A stretch of DNA of 64,000 nucleotides. Origin: an uncultured Pelagibacteraceae bacterium. Its GTDB lineage: Bacteria > Pseudomonadota > Alphaproteobacteria > Pelagibacterales > Pelagibacteraceae. The DNA lies in the NCBI GenBank assembly GCA_902615975.1, contig CACMRC010000002.1, forward strand, positions 62,001 to 126,000, read 5' to 3'. Below are positions 1 to 8,561 of the stretch, piece after piece. The position numbers were made by a program, and so were the translations under genes. Below the pieces are notes generated by a model. The model did not search any database and was not told the origin of the DNA. It saw only the letters and a list, made by a program, of their open reading frames with translations. Position 1 is the stretch's first letter, and the number at the start of each line of letters is the position of its first letter.

Positions 1-86
1 AATTGATTAAAAATTATTTGATAAGAAATCACATAAATTGGCCAAAGAGAGAGAAAAAAAACTAGAGTTTTAGAATATCTACTCAA
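1..86 (-). CDS. msrQ: MsrQ haem-binding membrane subunit, N-terminal part (runs off left edge)
   Basis: An open frame starts with TTG at 86, six bases after the msrP stop, and stays open for 28 codons to the window edge. It encodes MSRYSKTLVFF, then a hydrophobic segment LSLWPIYVISY, which fits the first membrane helix of MsrQ. MsrQ is the inner-membrane haem protein that passes electrons from the quinone pool or flavin to periplasmic MsrP. The call rests mainly on position directly after msrP, where msrQ is usually found, and on the hydrophobic N-terminus. The rest of the gene lies outside the window, so the haem-ligand histidines cannot be seen. Confidence 0.7.
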   Translation of the reverse strand, partial: MSRYSKTLVFFLSLWPIYVISYQIIFNQ

Positions 87-92
87 TTTAAT

Positions 93-998
93 TTAGAAAT
101 TTTTTTTTAAATCCATACCGCTATAGAGACTTGCAACTTCATCTCCATAACCATTAAACATTAAGGTCTTTACTCTAGGTGCCCAAACACCTTCGCCTAT
201 TATTCTTTCAGTTGCTTGTGACCATCTTGGGTGATCAACATTAGGATTAACATTTGAGTAAAATCCATATTCTCTAGGTGAAGCCCACATCCATGATGAG
301 GTAGGCATGTTTTCGACAAATTTAATTTTAACAATAGCTTTTGCACTTTTAAAACCATATTTCCATGGAATAAAAATTCTTAGTGGTGCTCCGTTTTGAT
401 TAGGTAGTTTTTTACCATATAAACCTGTCACAACTGTTGTCAAAGGATGCATGGCTTCATCAATTCTTAAACCTTCATTGTAAGGCCAGTTTAAAACAGG
501 GTATCTTTGACCTTTCATTTGTGCAGGGTCATATACACTTTCAAATTCAACAAATTTTGCTTTATTAGTTGGATTTACTTTTGATAGTAATTTACTTAAA
601 GAAAAACCCATCCATGGAATAACCATAGACCAACCCTCAACACATCTTAATCGATATATTCTTTCCTCAGAAATAAACATTTCCGAGATTTCTTCCATAG
701 ATAATTTTATTGGTTTTTCAACTTCACCCTCAATAGCTATATCCCAAGGAGTTGTTTTAAATATTTGAGAATTTCTATAAGGATCACTCTTTGATGTTCC
801 AAACTCATAATAATTATTATAAGTCGTAATATCTTTATAACTCGTTAACTTATCTCTCTTACTTGCTAGAGATTTATTTACAAAAGGTATAGTAGACATT
901 GCTAATGTACTTGCACCAAGACCTATAGATTTAATGAAAGATCTTCTTTTTTTATAAATATTCTCTGGTGTGATTTCTGAATTTTTAAATTTTATCAT
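93..998 (-). CDS. msrP: Protein-methionine-sulfoxide reductase catalytic subunit MsrP (molybdoenzyme)
   Basis: A 301-residue protein of the sulfite-oxidase/YedY fold. MsrP repairs oxidised methionine in periplasmic proteins, using a molybdopterin cofactor and electrons from MsrQ. The N-terminus carries a twin-arginine export signal (KKRRSFIK, Arg18-Arg19, then a hydrophobic stretch), as expected for a folded cofactor-loaded protein. The molybdenum-ligand cysteine is in YRLRCVEGWSM (about Cys119). Length matches the family. It is the second-last visible gene of a minus-strand operon after moaA, moaC, moaD and moaE, with one base between it and moaE, so cofactor synthesis and the enzyme that uses it are probably co-transcribed. 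It is the only molybdoenzyme in the window. Confidence 0.93.
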   Translation of the reverse strand: MIKFKNSEITPENIYKKRRSFIKSIGLGASTLAMSTIPFVNKSLASKRDKLTSYKDITTYNNYYEFGTSKSDPYRNSQIFKTTPWDIAIEGEVEKPIKLSMEEISEMFISEERIYRLRCVEGWSMVIPWMGFSLSKLLSKVNPTNKAKFVEFESVYDPAQMKGQRYPVLNWPYNEGLRIDEAMHPLTTVVTGLYGKKLPNQNGAPLRIFIPWKYGFKSAKAIVKIKFVENMPTSSWMWASPREYGFYSNVNPNVDHPRWSQATERIIGEGVWAPRVKTLMFNGYGDEVASLYSGMDLKKNF

Positions 999-999
999 T

Positions 1000-1446
1000 T
1001 TAATTATTTAGAGATATTCCTTTTAGCCACTCACTGTCCTTATTTTCATAATGTTCTTTTTTCCAAATAGGAGATCTTTTTTTAATTTCTTCAATTATAT
1101 ATCTAGATAACTCAAAAGCTTGATCTCTATGTTTACAAGCTACACCAATAATGATGCTTTTTTCTTTTAAACCCACATATCCTTTAACATGCTCAATAAA
1201 TACTGCTTTTTCTTTAATATTTAGCTTTTTGTCGGCTTCTTCATAAATTTCTTCAAAACTTTTTATAACCATACTTTCTTTGGCATCATAGGTAATTCCA
1301 GTAACTGTTTTATTTTCATTTAAATCTCTTACAGTCCCAACAAAATATATTACAGCGCCAAATTTCGATTGATTTAGAAAATTTTCTGCTTTTGAAATTT
1401 CTATCTTCTCATTTTTTGAAGCATCAATAATTTTAGTATGTAGCAT
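1000..1446 (-). CDS. moaE: Molybdopterin synthase catalytic subunit MoaE
   Basis: A 148-residue cytosolic protein. MoaE forms molybdopterin synthase with MoaD and adds two sulfurs to precursor Z (cPMP) to make molybdopterin. Family segments visible are FVGTVRDLNENKTV near the N-terminus, the central HVKGYVGLKEKSI, ACKHRDQAF, and the C-terminal KKRSPIWKKEHY, which contains the active-site lysines. Size is typical. The start abuts the moaD stop (shared base at 1446), suggesting translational coupling. It precedes msrP by one base. Function is secure from sequence and operon context. Confidence 0.95.
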   Translation of the reverse strand: MLHTKIIDASKNEKIEISKAENFLNQSKFGAVIYFVGTVRDLNENKTVTGITYDAKESMVIKSFEEIYEEADKKLNIKEKAVFIEHVKGYVGLKEKSIIIGVACKHRDQAFELSRYIIEEIKKRSPIWKKEHYENKDSEWLKGISLNN

Positions 1447-1715
1447 TAACCGCCTCCTATAGGAGGTATAATGCTAAAGTTTTGTTTTTTAACTATTTTA
1501 TAATTGTCTGAGACAATTTTATCATCAGACGAACAAAAAGCTGATGATTTAATAATTTTTTTAAAAGTTTCATTTCCTTTAAAATTTATATCAATAAACT
1601 CTATCATTTGGCTTCTAAGATCTTTTATTGAGGAATTTTCAATTAATTCAAAGTCTAAATGGGATTTAGTACTAAATTCTCTAGCTGCGCCAAATAGTTC
1701 AACTGATATTTTCAT
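1446..1715 (-). CDS. moaD: Molybdopterin synthase sulfur-carrier subunit MoaD
   Basis: An 89-residue ubiquitin-fold sulfur carrier. The defining feature is the C-terminal Gly-Gly (IIPPIGGG), which is adenylated and thiocarboxylated before sulfur transfer in the MoaD-MoaE complex. The N-terminal MKISVELFGAAREF strand also fits the family. It overlaps both moaC and moaE by one base, so the three are probably translated in a coupled way. No adenylating enzyme (MoeB) gene is visible in the window, so activation must be supplied from elsewhere. Confidence 0.93.
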   Translation of the reverse strand: MKISVELFGAAREFSTKSHLDFELIENSSIKDLRSQMIEFIDINFKGNETFKKIIKSSAFCSSDDKIVSDNYKIVKKQNFSIIPPIGGG

Positions 1716-2260
1716 TAAAAAATATTTTTTAAAAAATCTGGGAGACCATCAGGGTTTTTCCATAATCCACTTTTTCCACCTTCTTTAATTAATAATTTTA
1801 CGTTATCAATTTTAAGATGTGGATTTACTATTTTGCTTAAATCGTAAATTGTGATTAAGGCAGAGTTAACACCCATTATAGCTTCCATTTCAACACCTGT
1901 TTTTGCTACTGCAGAAACTACGCAAAAAACTTCTAATGAACTGTCTAATTCATTCATAATTATTTTAGTAGCCGTATGGTCAATTGGAAGTGGGTGACAT
2001 AGAGGAATAAGTTCACTTGTTTTTTTTACACCCAACACAGCTGATACCTCAGCTAAAGTAATAGGATCTCCTTTAGGCATCTTCTTATTTTTAATTAGAT
2101 CAAAAACCTTTTTTCCAACATAAATTTTACCTGACGCAAGTGCTCTTCTAAAAGTTTCTTTTTTTGAAGAAACATCAACCATATTGAAAGAGTTTTTTTG
2201 AAATATTTCTTTCGCCCAATCTTTAAGCTCTTCTTGATTTATAATTTTTAATTTTGACAT
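1715..2260 (-). CDS. moaC: Cyclic pyranopterin monophosphate synthase MoaC
   Basis: A 181-residue protein that acts after MoaA to form cyclic pyranopterin monophosphate, the first stable molybdopterin intermediate. Family motifs are KGDPITLAEVSAVLGVKKT, LIPLCHPLPID and GVEMEAIMGVNSALITIYD, which include the active-site His and Asp segments. It is about 20 residues longer than many homologues because of short N- and C-terminal extensions. The start overlaps the moaA stop in a TAATG junction. Assignment is secure. Confidence 0.95.
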   Translation of the reverse strand: MSKLKIINQEELKDWAKEIFQKNSFNMVDVSSKKETFRRALASGKIYVGKKVFDLIKNKKMPKGDPITLAEVSAVLGVKKTSELIPLCHPLPIDHTATKIIMNELDSSLEVFCVVSAVAKTGVEMEAIMGVNSALITIYDLSKIVNPHLKIDNVKLLIKEGGKSGLWKNPDGLPDFLKNIF

Positions 2261-3252
2261 TAGCCACCCGTGGTAGATAAATTTTTAGTTAAACCAGTTT
2301 CGCCTAGTTCCAAATGGTGAGATTCTTTTTTAAATTTCATTTGACCCATTATAAGATCTTGTAATTCTTCAATTTGATCATCTTTTTGTAATAAATGTCT
2401 TATACTTATTCCAGTATTTCCAAATAGGCATAATCTAAGATCTCCTCTTGATGTAATTCTTAATCTGTTACAGCTTCTACAAAAATCTTTAGAGTAGGGC
2501 GCTATAATTCCAAATTTCCCTTTATATTCTGGATTGATATAATTTAGTGACGGCCCTGCATCTTTACCTAAGGTTTGATAAATCCAATTATTTTTATTTA
2601 AGTAATCTTTGAAAATTTTTGAAGATACATGATATTTTTTAAAATAATCTAGGTTTTCGCCTGTTTGCATTAGTTCTATATATCGAAAATCTACTTTATT
2701 CTTCTTTATAAATTCTCCCCAAGACTCAAAATCTTTTTCTGATGCATTTATTCCATTTAAAAGAACTGCATTAATCTTAATATTTTCAAAATTTAAATCT
2801 TGAAGGATGTTAATTCCTTTTAAAATCTCTGGTAATCGATCATGACCTGTAACATTTTTGAATGTATTTCTATCTAGACTATCAATGCTAATATTAATGC
2901 CATTTAAGCCACTATCTACTAACATCATTGCTTTTTCATCTAAATGATAACCGTTTGTGGTAATTACAACTTTTTTTATTCCAGCTTCATTTTTTAAGAT
3001 CTTGATTATATCAAAAAAATCTTTTCTTACCGTTGGTTCACCTCCAGTAAGTCTAATTTTGCATACACCCAATTTTGAAAAAACTTTTGCTAAACGTCTA
3101 ATTTCTTCTAAGTGAAGAAATTTTCTATTATCGCTCTTATCAACTTGATAACCATTAGGTAAACAATACCCACATTTAAAATTACATACATCGGTAATCG
3201 AAAGTCTTATATATGGAAAAGACCTACCAAAACTATCTCTTAACATTTTCAT
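2260..3252 (-). CDS. moaA: GTP 3',8-cyclase MoaA (radical SAM)
   Basis: A 330-residue radical-SAM enzyme that starts molybdopterin synthesis by rearranging GTP. The N-terminal 4Fe-4S cluster motif is CNFKCGYC (Cys23, Cys27, Cys30). The C-terminal second cluster is CRSCNRLRITSRGDLRLC, which binds substrate GTP. The protein ends in STTGG; the C-terminal Gly-Gly is a known MoaA feature needed for MoaC coupling. The RLTGGEPTVR segment, a SAM-binding motif, is also present. It heads the moaA-C-D-E-msrP-msrQ run and lies 62 bases after the GYD gene. Confidence 0.96.
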   Translation of the reverse strand: MKMLRDSFGRSFPYIRLSITDVCNFKCGYCLPNGYQVDKSDNRKFLHLEEIRRLAKVFSKLGVCKIRLTGGEPTVRKDFFDIIKILKNEAGIKKVVITTNGYHLDEKAMMLVDSGLNGINISIDSLDRNTFKNVTGHDRLPEILKGINILQDLNFENIKINAVLLNGINASEKDFESWGEFIKKNKVDFRYIELMQTGENLDYFKKYHVSSKIFKDYLNKNNWIYQTLGKDAGPSLNYINPEYKGKFGIIAPYSKDFCRSCNRLRITSRGDLRLCLFGNTGISIRHLLQKDDQIEELQDLIMGQMKFKKESHHLELGETGLTKNLSTTGG

Positions 3253-3256
3253 TTAA

Positions 3257-3319
3257 GTTAAAGCTATCATAATTAATAAAATTAATCATGATAGAATTAA
3301 CTTAAAATCTAGCTTTAAC
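3257..3319 (-). promoter_or_regulatory. Nested inverted repeat between GYD gene and moaA
   Basis: Outer arms GTTAAAGCT (3257-3265) and AGCTTTAAC (3311-3319) are exact reverse complements. An inner hairpin pairs CTATCATAATTAAT with ATTAATCATGATAG with one mismatch (about 3264-3299). It lies at the 3' end of the GYD gene and overlaps its stop. There is no clear U-tract, so it could be a processing or stability structure, or a weak terminator that sets the ratio of the GYD mRNA to the molybdopterin genes. Function is inferred. Confidence 0.45.
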
Positions 3320-3641
3320 CTGCTGGTTTATAATTAGCCATAGCTTTTGATGCCATGCCTGCAGCTTTACCCATATCCATTTCCTCTAATATGGTAAAAT
3401 TTGTTATAGCTCCAGAAGCTTCAACTGCTAGCTTAACTGCTGCTGCACCTTCAAATCCAATACTACCACTCACAACTCCTACAAAATCATAAGCTCCTCT
3501 TGTTATCATAAAGGATTCCATCTTTCCTCCTACTGCCTCTGATAAAGCAGTAGCTGCTGCAGCCCTGTCTTGATCTGGATTACCTATAAATCCTTTAAAA
3601 GCTTGAGCTGTATAATTGCCCATTACTATAAATTTAGCCAT
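3315..3641 (-). CDS. GYD-domain protein (small, function unknown)
   Basis: A 108-residue protein that matches the GYD domain family: MAKFIVMGNYTAQA at the N-terminus, a central ITRGAYDFVGVVSG (the GxYDFVxV signature), and a C-terminal alpha/beta half ending in an Ala/Met-rich helix. These are small ferredoxin-like-fold proteins, possibly dimeric, with no defined biochemical role. A good Shine-Dalgarno (GGAGG) lies just upstream of the ATG. It is the first gene of the minus-strand run leading into moaA. Whether it has anything to do with molybdenum metabolism is unknown. Confidence 0.8.
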   Translation of the reverse strand: MAKFIVMGNYTAQAFKGFIGNPDQDRAAAATALSEAVGGKMESFMITRGAYDFVGVVSGSIGFEGAAAVKLAVEASGAITNFTILEEMDMGKAAGMASKAMANYKPAG

Positions 3642-3898
3642 AGTTACCTCCTACTTATTATAAAGTAACATTATAGAAGAAAAATAATTAATGAAAAAAT
3701 TAAATATTAGTTATGTGAATTTTAAATATATTAATTTAAAAATTAATATTTGAGAAATTACAACTTGAGATAGTATTTTAAATTTTCATATTAGTTGTAC
3801 ACCTTTATATATAGATTTATTTTTATTTTAAATTTTAATAGAACTTAAATTTAAACTAGAGGTTATTAATAAATACTTAAAAATAATATTAACTTAAG

Positions 3899-4975
3899 AT
3901 GGCAGAAATAAATATTTCGAAAATTAATAAATCTTTTGGGTCCACACATGTAATCAAAGATGTGTCTTTAGAAATTAAAAGTGAATCTTTCACTGTATTT
4001 GTTGGACCAAGTGGCTGTGGTAAATCAACAATGCTAAGGATGATAGCTGGTTTAGAAGAGGTTAACTCAGGAACAATTTCAATTGATGGACAAGTTATTA
4101 ATGATCTTCCACCATCAGAAAGAAATATAGCAATGGTCTTTCAATCATATGCTTTGTATCCACACATGACAGTGTTCGATAACATGGCTTTTGGCCTAGA
4201 AATTGAAAAAAAATCTAAAGAAGAAATTACAGAGAGAGTTATGGAGGCTGCTAAAATTCTTCAAATTGAGGAATACTTGGAGAGAAAACCAAAACAATTA
4301 TCAGGAGGACAAAGACAAAGAGTTGCAATTGGTAGAGCAATTACAAGAAAGCCAAAAGTATTTTTATTTGATGAACCTTTATCTAATTTAGATGCAGCTT
4401 TAAGAGTTCAGATGAGAGTAGAGCTTGCTAAATTACATGATCAATTAAATGCAACGATGATTTATGTTACTCACGATCAAACTGAAGCAATGACACTTGC
4501 AGATGACATAGTTGTATTAGATCATGGAATAGTATCTCAAAAAGGATCACCTTTAAAATTATACAATGAACCAGAAAATTTATTTGTTGGTGGTTTTATT
4601 GGTTCACCAAAGATGAACTTTATCAATTCTAAAGTTATAAGCTCTAATAGTTCTGGAACCGAAGTTGAAATTTCAGGACAAGGAAAAATTATTGTTCCAA
4701 AAACTTCAGATAAAGTTTCACCTGGCGATAGTGTAAAGATTGGTATCAGACCTGAACATATATCAATTAATACTGGTGAAAAATGCTGGAATAGCAAGGT
4801 GTTCGTAATTGAAAAATTGGGTTCATCTACATTTCTATATTTAGAGAAAGATGGAGAACCATTAGTTGTTCAAACAGATGGTGAGAATTCAGCTAATATT
4901 GGAGACAATTTAAGCTTAAGTTTTGATTTAAATAAATGTCATTTATTTGACGAAAATAATTTAGCTTTTAAATAA
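3899..4975 (+). CDS. ugpC: Sugar ABC transporter ATP-binding protein (UgpC/MalK type)
   Basis: A 358-residue cytoplasmic ATPase of carbohydrate importers. Residues 1-235 are the nucleotide-binding domain: Walker A GPSGCGKST, Q-loop VFQSYALYPHMT, signature LSGGQ, Walker B VFLFDEP and switch VTHD. The C-terminal TOBE/MalK-like domain includes IGIRPEHI. It points toward the minus-strand binding-protein/permease/glycosidase operon that ends at 5015; that operon has no ATPase of its own, so this is the likely energy subunit. No strong Shine-Dalgarno precedes the ATG. The transported sugar cannot be read from the sequence. The symbol is given as the family name. Confidence 0.88.
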   Translation: MAEINISKINKSFGSTHVIKDVSLEIKSESFTVFVGPSGCGKSTMLRMIAGLEEVNSGTISIDGQVINDLPPSERNIAMVFQSYALYPHMTVFDNMAFGLEIEKKSKEEITERVMEAAKILQIEEYLERKPKQLSGGQRQRVAIGRAITRKPKVFLFDEPLSNLDAALRVQMRVELAKLHDQLNATMIYVTHDQTEAMTLADDIVVLDHGIVSQKGSPLKLYNEPENLFVGGFIGSPKMNFINSKVISSNSSGTEVEISGQGKIIVPKTSDKVSPGDSVKIGIRPEHISINTGEKCWNSKVFVIEKLGSSTFLYLEKDGEPLVVQTDGENSANIGDNLSLSFDLNKCHLFDENNLAFK

Positions 4976-5014
4976 TTTATCTTTTTAAGTAAGTTTTTAT
5001 TTAGATTTAATAAA

Positions 5015-6378
5015 TTAAAAATCAAAAGGAATTGAATTTTGTTCTACAAGCTTTTTGAAAAAATAGTACGATTTTTTAGGTGTTCTTTTTAAAGTTTTAA
5101 AATCAACATGCACTATTCCAAATCTCTTTTCAAATCCTAACGCCCATTCAAAATTATCCATGAATGTCCATGCAAAGTAGCTTTTAACTTTAGCTCCATC
5201 ATCAATAGATTTTTTTACAGCACTTAAATATTTTTTTAAAATAATCAATACGATCGGTGTCGTTTATTTCTCCATTTTTTTCTATTAAATCTGGATATGC
5301 TGCACCATTTTCAGTTAGATAAATATCTGGATTTCCATAATTATTTTTTAAATCCATAATTTGATCATAATAAGCATCTGGAACAATTTCCCATCCCATA
5401 AGAGTTAACTTTGCATCTTTGCCCTCAAGACCAAAAGGCAATTCATCATTGAATGCTCCTCTTGCTTTAAGTAAACTTTTATTATCAGCTTTAATTCTAA
5501 TATGTTGATAATGATTTAATCCAATAAAATCATTTTTTTGAAAAATATTTTTCATATCATCTTGTTGAATATGTTTTGAGACATCTTCAATTAGTAATTC
5601 AGGATATCTTCCAAGATACATAGGGTCGGCAAATGATCTATTCCAATAAGTATCGAATAATTTAGTTGCATGAAGATCTTCACTTGATTTTGTGGCAGGA
5701 ATACATGGCGCCATATTAAAAGTGCAGCCAATTTTTATATTATTATTTAAAGATTTCATTGCTTGAAAAGCTTTGCCATGTGCAACATTAACATTATGTA
5801 TTGATGCAAAGTATTTTTCTAAATCTTTGTATCCTGGAGCCATGTAACCATCTACATATCCATGAATAGTAAAAACTTGTGGTTCATTAAATGTGATAAA
5901 ATGATTACATCTATCTCCAAAATTTTTAACAATAGCCTCTGAATAATCTGAAAATATATTTGTTATGTCTCTATTTGCCCAACCCCCTTTATCTTGCAGT
6001 GATTGAGGAAGGTCCCAATGATACAAAGTTATGAAAGGCTCAATATTTTTTTTCTAAACACTTGTCTATCAACCTTGAATAAAAATCTACTCCTTTAGGG
6101 TTTATTTTACCTATCCCTTCAGGGATAATCCTGGTCCACGCTAAAGAAAATCTATATGAATTTAAATTTATATTAGCCATCAGCTCAATATCTTCTTCGT
6201 ACCTATGATAATGGTCTACAGCAGTATCTCCGTTTTCATTATTTTTAACTTTTCCAGGTGTATGTGTAAAAGTATCCCAAATACTTTTGCTTTTTCCATC
6301 TTTATCTGTAGCACCCTCTATTTGGTAACTTGCTGTAGCCGTTCCCCAAAAAAAATCATTAGGAAATTTATTTTTCAT
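5015..6378 (-). pseudogene. GH1 beta-glucosidase, broken by two +1 frameshifts
   Basis: A full-length GH1 glycosidase (about 453 residues) is spread over three frames: 6378-6040 (N-terminus, [16 protein letters not shown]), about 6050-5202 (TLYHWDLPQSLQD, acid/base motif FNEPQ, nucleophile motif LTENG) and 5248-5015 (FAWTFMDNFEWALGF). Removing one A from the 8-A run at 6046-6053 restores [16 protein letters not shown]. Removing one A from the 7-A run near 5231-5237 restores DYFKKYLSAVKKS. All catalytic residues are present, so the protein would be normal without the two extra bases. This is either recent inactivation or homopolymer sequence error. It is the last gene of the sugar operon, two bases after the GH4 gene. 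Confidence 0.85.
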
Positions 6379-6379
6379 G

Positions 6380-7708
6380 TTAGTTAAATTCTGGTATCCA
6401 ATTTTTATGAGCTTTTAATAACTCATCTACCATAGAACTAATTTGATCTAAACTTAATAAAGAAGAAGTAAGTGGATCTAACATAGCCGCATGATAAATG
6501 GTCTCTTTTTTTTTGGTTCTTAAAGCTTCAACAGTTAATTGTTGAACATTTATATTAGTTTTCATTAGGTTTGCTAAATGCATAGGTAAATCCCCAACTT
6601 TTTGAGGGTTAATTCCCTCATTATTTATTTTACATGGTACTTCAACACAACAATCATCTGGTAAATTAGAAATTAACTTGTTATTCAAAACATTTCCATT
6701 AACTGTGTCTTCTTTTCCGTCAACAATTGATACAATTATCCGTGAAGCATACTCTAAAGATTTCTCACAAACAAATTTTTCTCCATCTAATAAATTTTGC
6801 TCTTGTTGATCCCACTCTTTAATTTGTTTTTTGCACCTTCGAATATATTCATTAATTGGAATATTAAATTCACTTAATAAGTCCTCTCTGTTATTTTTAA
6901 TAAACCAAGGAGTATATTCTGCAAAGTGTTCGGATGACTCAGTAACAAAATATCCAAATTTTTCTAAAACTTTATATCTAACTTCGTTTGTGCATCCATC
7001 CCAATTGGTACCAAATGTTTTTTCTTTTCCAGCTTTAAAAATTTTAGGATAAAGATTTTCTTTTTTTCCATCAGGATTAATTTTTTCAAACTTAGTATAA
7101 AAAGACATATGATTGATACCTGAACATTCATAACTAATGTTTTTTATATCCTCGCCAATATCTTTTGCTAAATCTTCAGCAGTTCCTTGTACAGAATGAC
7201 AAAGTCCAACATATTTAAGCTCAGGTGCAAATTTAGACAATGCTAAACAATTAATTGCCATAGGATTAACATACTGCAACATAGTTGCGCTTGGACAAAC
7301 TTCATTCATATTTTTTGCAACTGACAATAAAGCGGGGACAGTTCTCAATCCTCTCATAATTCCACCTATTCCTAAAGTGTCACCAATAGTTTGTTTTAGT
7401 CCATACTTTGCCGGAATTTCAAAATCAATAACTGTAGAGGGCTCATAACCTCCTATTTGAAACATTAATATTACAAAGTCAGCTCCACTAAGTGCTTTTT
7501 TTTGATTTTTTTCGATTATAATCTTTGGATTTGCACCTATTGATTTTGAAACTTTTTCTGCAACCAAATTTGAGGTTTTTAATCTTCTATCATCAATATC
7601 TTGCAAAACTATTTCACAGTTACTGAAATTTTTTTCAAGCAGAATATCTGTAAGTATATTTTTCATAAATACAGTGCTTCCTGCTCCAATAAAAGTAACT
7701 TTAATCAT
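6380..7708 (-). CDS. GH4 family glycosidase (alpha-galactosidase/alpha-glucosidase type)
   Basis: About 442 residues starting from ATG at 7708. A TTG 21 bases further upstream is also open but would overlap the permease gene. GH4 enzymes cleave glycosides by an NAD- and metal-dependent redox mechanism in the cytoplasm. Seen here are the N-terminal Rossmann motif FIGAGSTVF, the family segment [15 protein letters not shown], the substrate/metal region YVNPMA, and the Cys-His metal ligands in GLCHSVQGT. It lies one base after the upstream permease gene and two bases before the GH1 gene, so it probably acts on the disaccharide or glycoside imported by that system. Alpha- or beta-specificity and sugar cannot be decided by eye. 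Confidence 0.88.
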   Translation of the reverse strand: MIKVTFIGAGSTVFMKNILTDILLEKNFSNCEIVLQDIDDRRLKTSNLVAEKVSKSIGANPKIIIEKNQKKALSGADFVILMFQIGGYEPSTVIDFEIPAKYGLKQTIGDTLGIGGIMRGLRTVPALLSVAKNMNEVCPSATMLQYVNPMAINCLALSKFAPELKYVGLCHSVQGTAEDLAKDIGEDIKNISYECSGINHMSFYTKFEKINPDGKKENLYPKIFKAGKEKTFGTNWDGCTNEVRYKVLEKFGYFVTESSEHFAEYTPWFIKNNREDLLSEFNIPINEYIRRCKKQIKEWDQQEQNLLDGEKFVCEKSLEYASRIIVSIVDGKEDTVNGNVLNNKLISNLPDDCCVEVPCKINNEGINPQKVGDLPMHLANLMKTNINVQQLTVEALRTKKKETIYHAAMLDPLTSSLLSLDQISSMVDELLKAHKNWIPEFN

Positions 7709-7709
7709 A

Positions 7710-8561
7710 CTAACCTTTAGTTGCTCCAAGAGTTAATCCAGCAATAAAATGTTTTTGCATTAAAAAAAACATAATAACAGGAGGTATCGCAGCAACAATA
7801 GATCCAGTTGATAGCAAGTGATAGGCTGTAATCCATTGACCATTTAATGATTTTAATCCAGCAGTAATTGGCATTGCATGATCACCTTGTATTAAGACGG
7901 TTGCCCAAAAATAATCGTTCCATATAAATGTAAAAATTAAAACACACAGTGCTGCTATAGCTGGTCTAGTCAAAGGTAATATTATCTTCCAAAATATTCT
8001 AAATTCAGATGCTCCATCCATTCTCGCAGCCTCGATAAGCTCTTGAGGTAACGCTTTAATAAAATTTCTCATAAAAAGTGTGCAAAAACCTGTTTGAAAA
8101 GCTACATGAAATAAAACCAATCCTGTAATAGTGTTGTAGAGACCAATTTTAAAAGTCAGATCTCTAACCGGTATCATTAAAATTTGAAATGGAACAAAGT
8201 TTCCAGCTATAAAAATAAAAAATATTATTAAATTTGTCTTAAACTTATAATTCGCAAGAGCAAAGCCAGTCATACAACTTAAAGCAACCGCTCCTAACAT
8301 TGTTGGAATAGTTACTTTAAAACTATTTAGAGTGTATTTGATCATTGGAGTGTTAGTGAAAACATCGTATAAATTTGAAAAAAGTAAAAATTCACTTGGA
8401 GTTCCCCACATATTTCCAGCAGTAATATCTCCCAAACCTCTTATTGATGTCATTAAAATACCAAAAATCGGTATCAACCAAATAATTAATGAGATAGGTA
8501 AAAATATTTTATAAATATATTGATTTACGATTGGTCTTTGATGAATTGGAGTAGGGAACAT
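7710..8561 (-). CDS. Sugar ABC transporter permease (MalG/UgpE type)
   Basis: A 283-residue inner-membrane protein with about six hydrophobic helices. The cytoplasmic EAA loop that docks the ATPase is EAARMDGASEFRIFWKIILP (about residues 178-197). It is the second permease of the carbohydrate importer: it ends one base before the GH4 start and its start abuts the end of the first permease gene. Size is typical for MalG-type subunits. Confidence 0.92.
   Translation of the reverse strand: MFPTPIHQRPIVNQYIYKIFLPISLIIWLIPIFGILMTSIRGLGDITAGNMWGTPSEFLLFSNLYDVFTNTPMIKYTLNSFKVTIPTMLGAVALSCMTGFALANYKFKTNLIIFFIFIAGNFVPFQILMIPVRDLTFKIGLYNTITGLVLFHVAFQTGFCTLFMRNFIKALPQELIEAARMDGASEFRIFWKIILPLTRPAIAALCVLIFTFIWNDYFWATVLIQGDHAMPITAGLKSLNGQWITAYHLLSTGSIVAAIPPVIMFFLMQKHFIAGLTLGATKG

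Noticed and set aside
3642-3898. Possible small RNA or riboswitch in the 257-base spacer before the UgpC-type gene
   Set aside because: I see only AT-rich sequence without a stable hairpin or known aptamer core; it is probably a promoter region.
4203-4391. Short plus-strand frame inside the UgpC-type ATPase
   Set aside because: It is a shifted frame of the signature/Walker B region and has no independent support.
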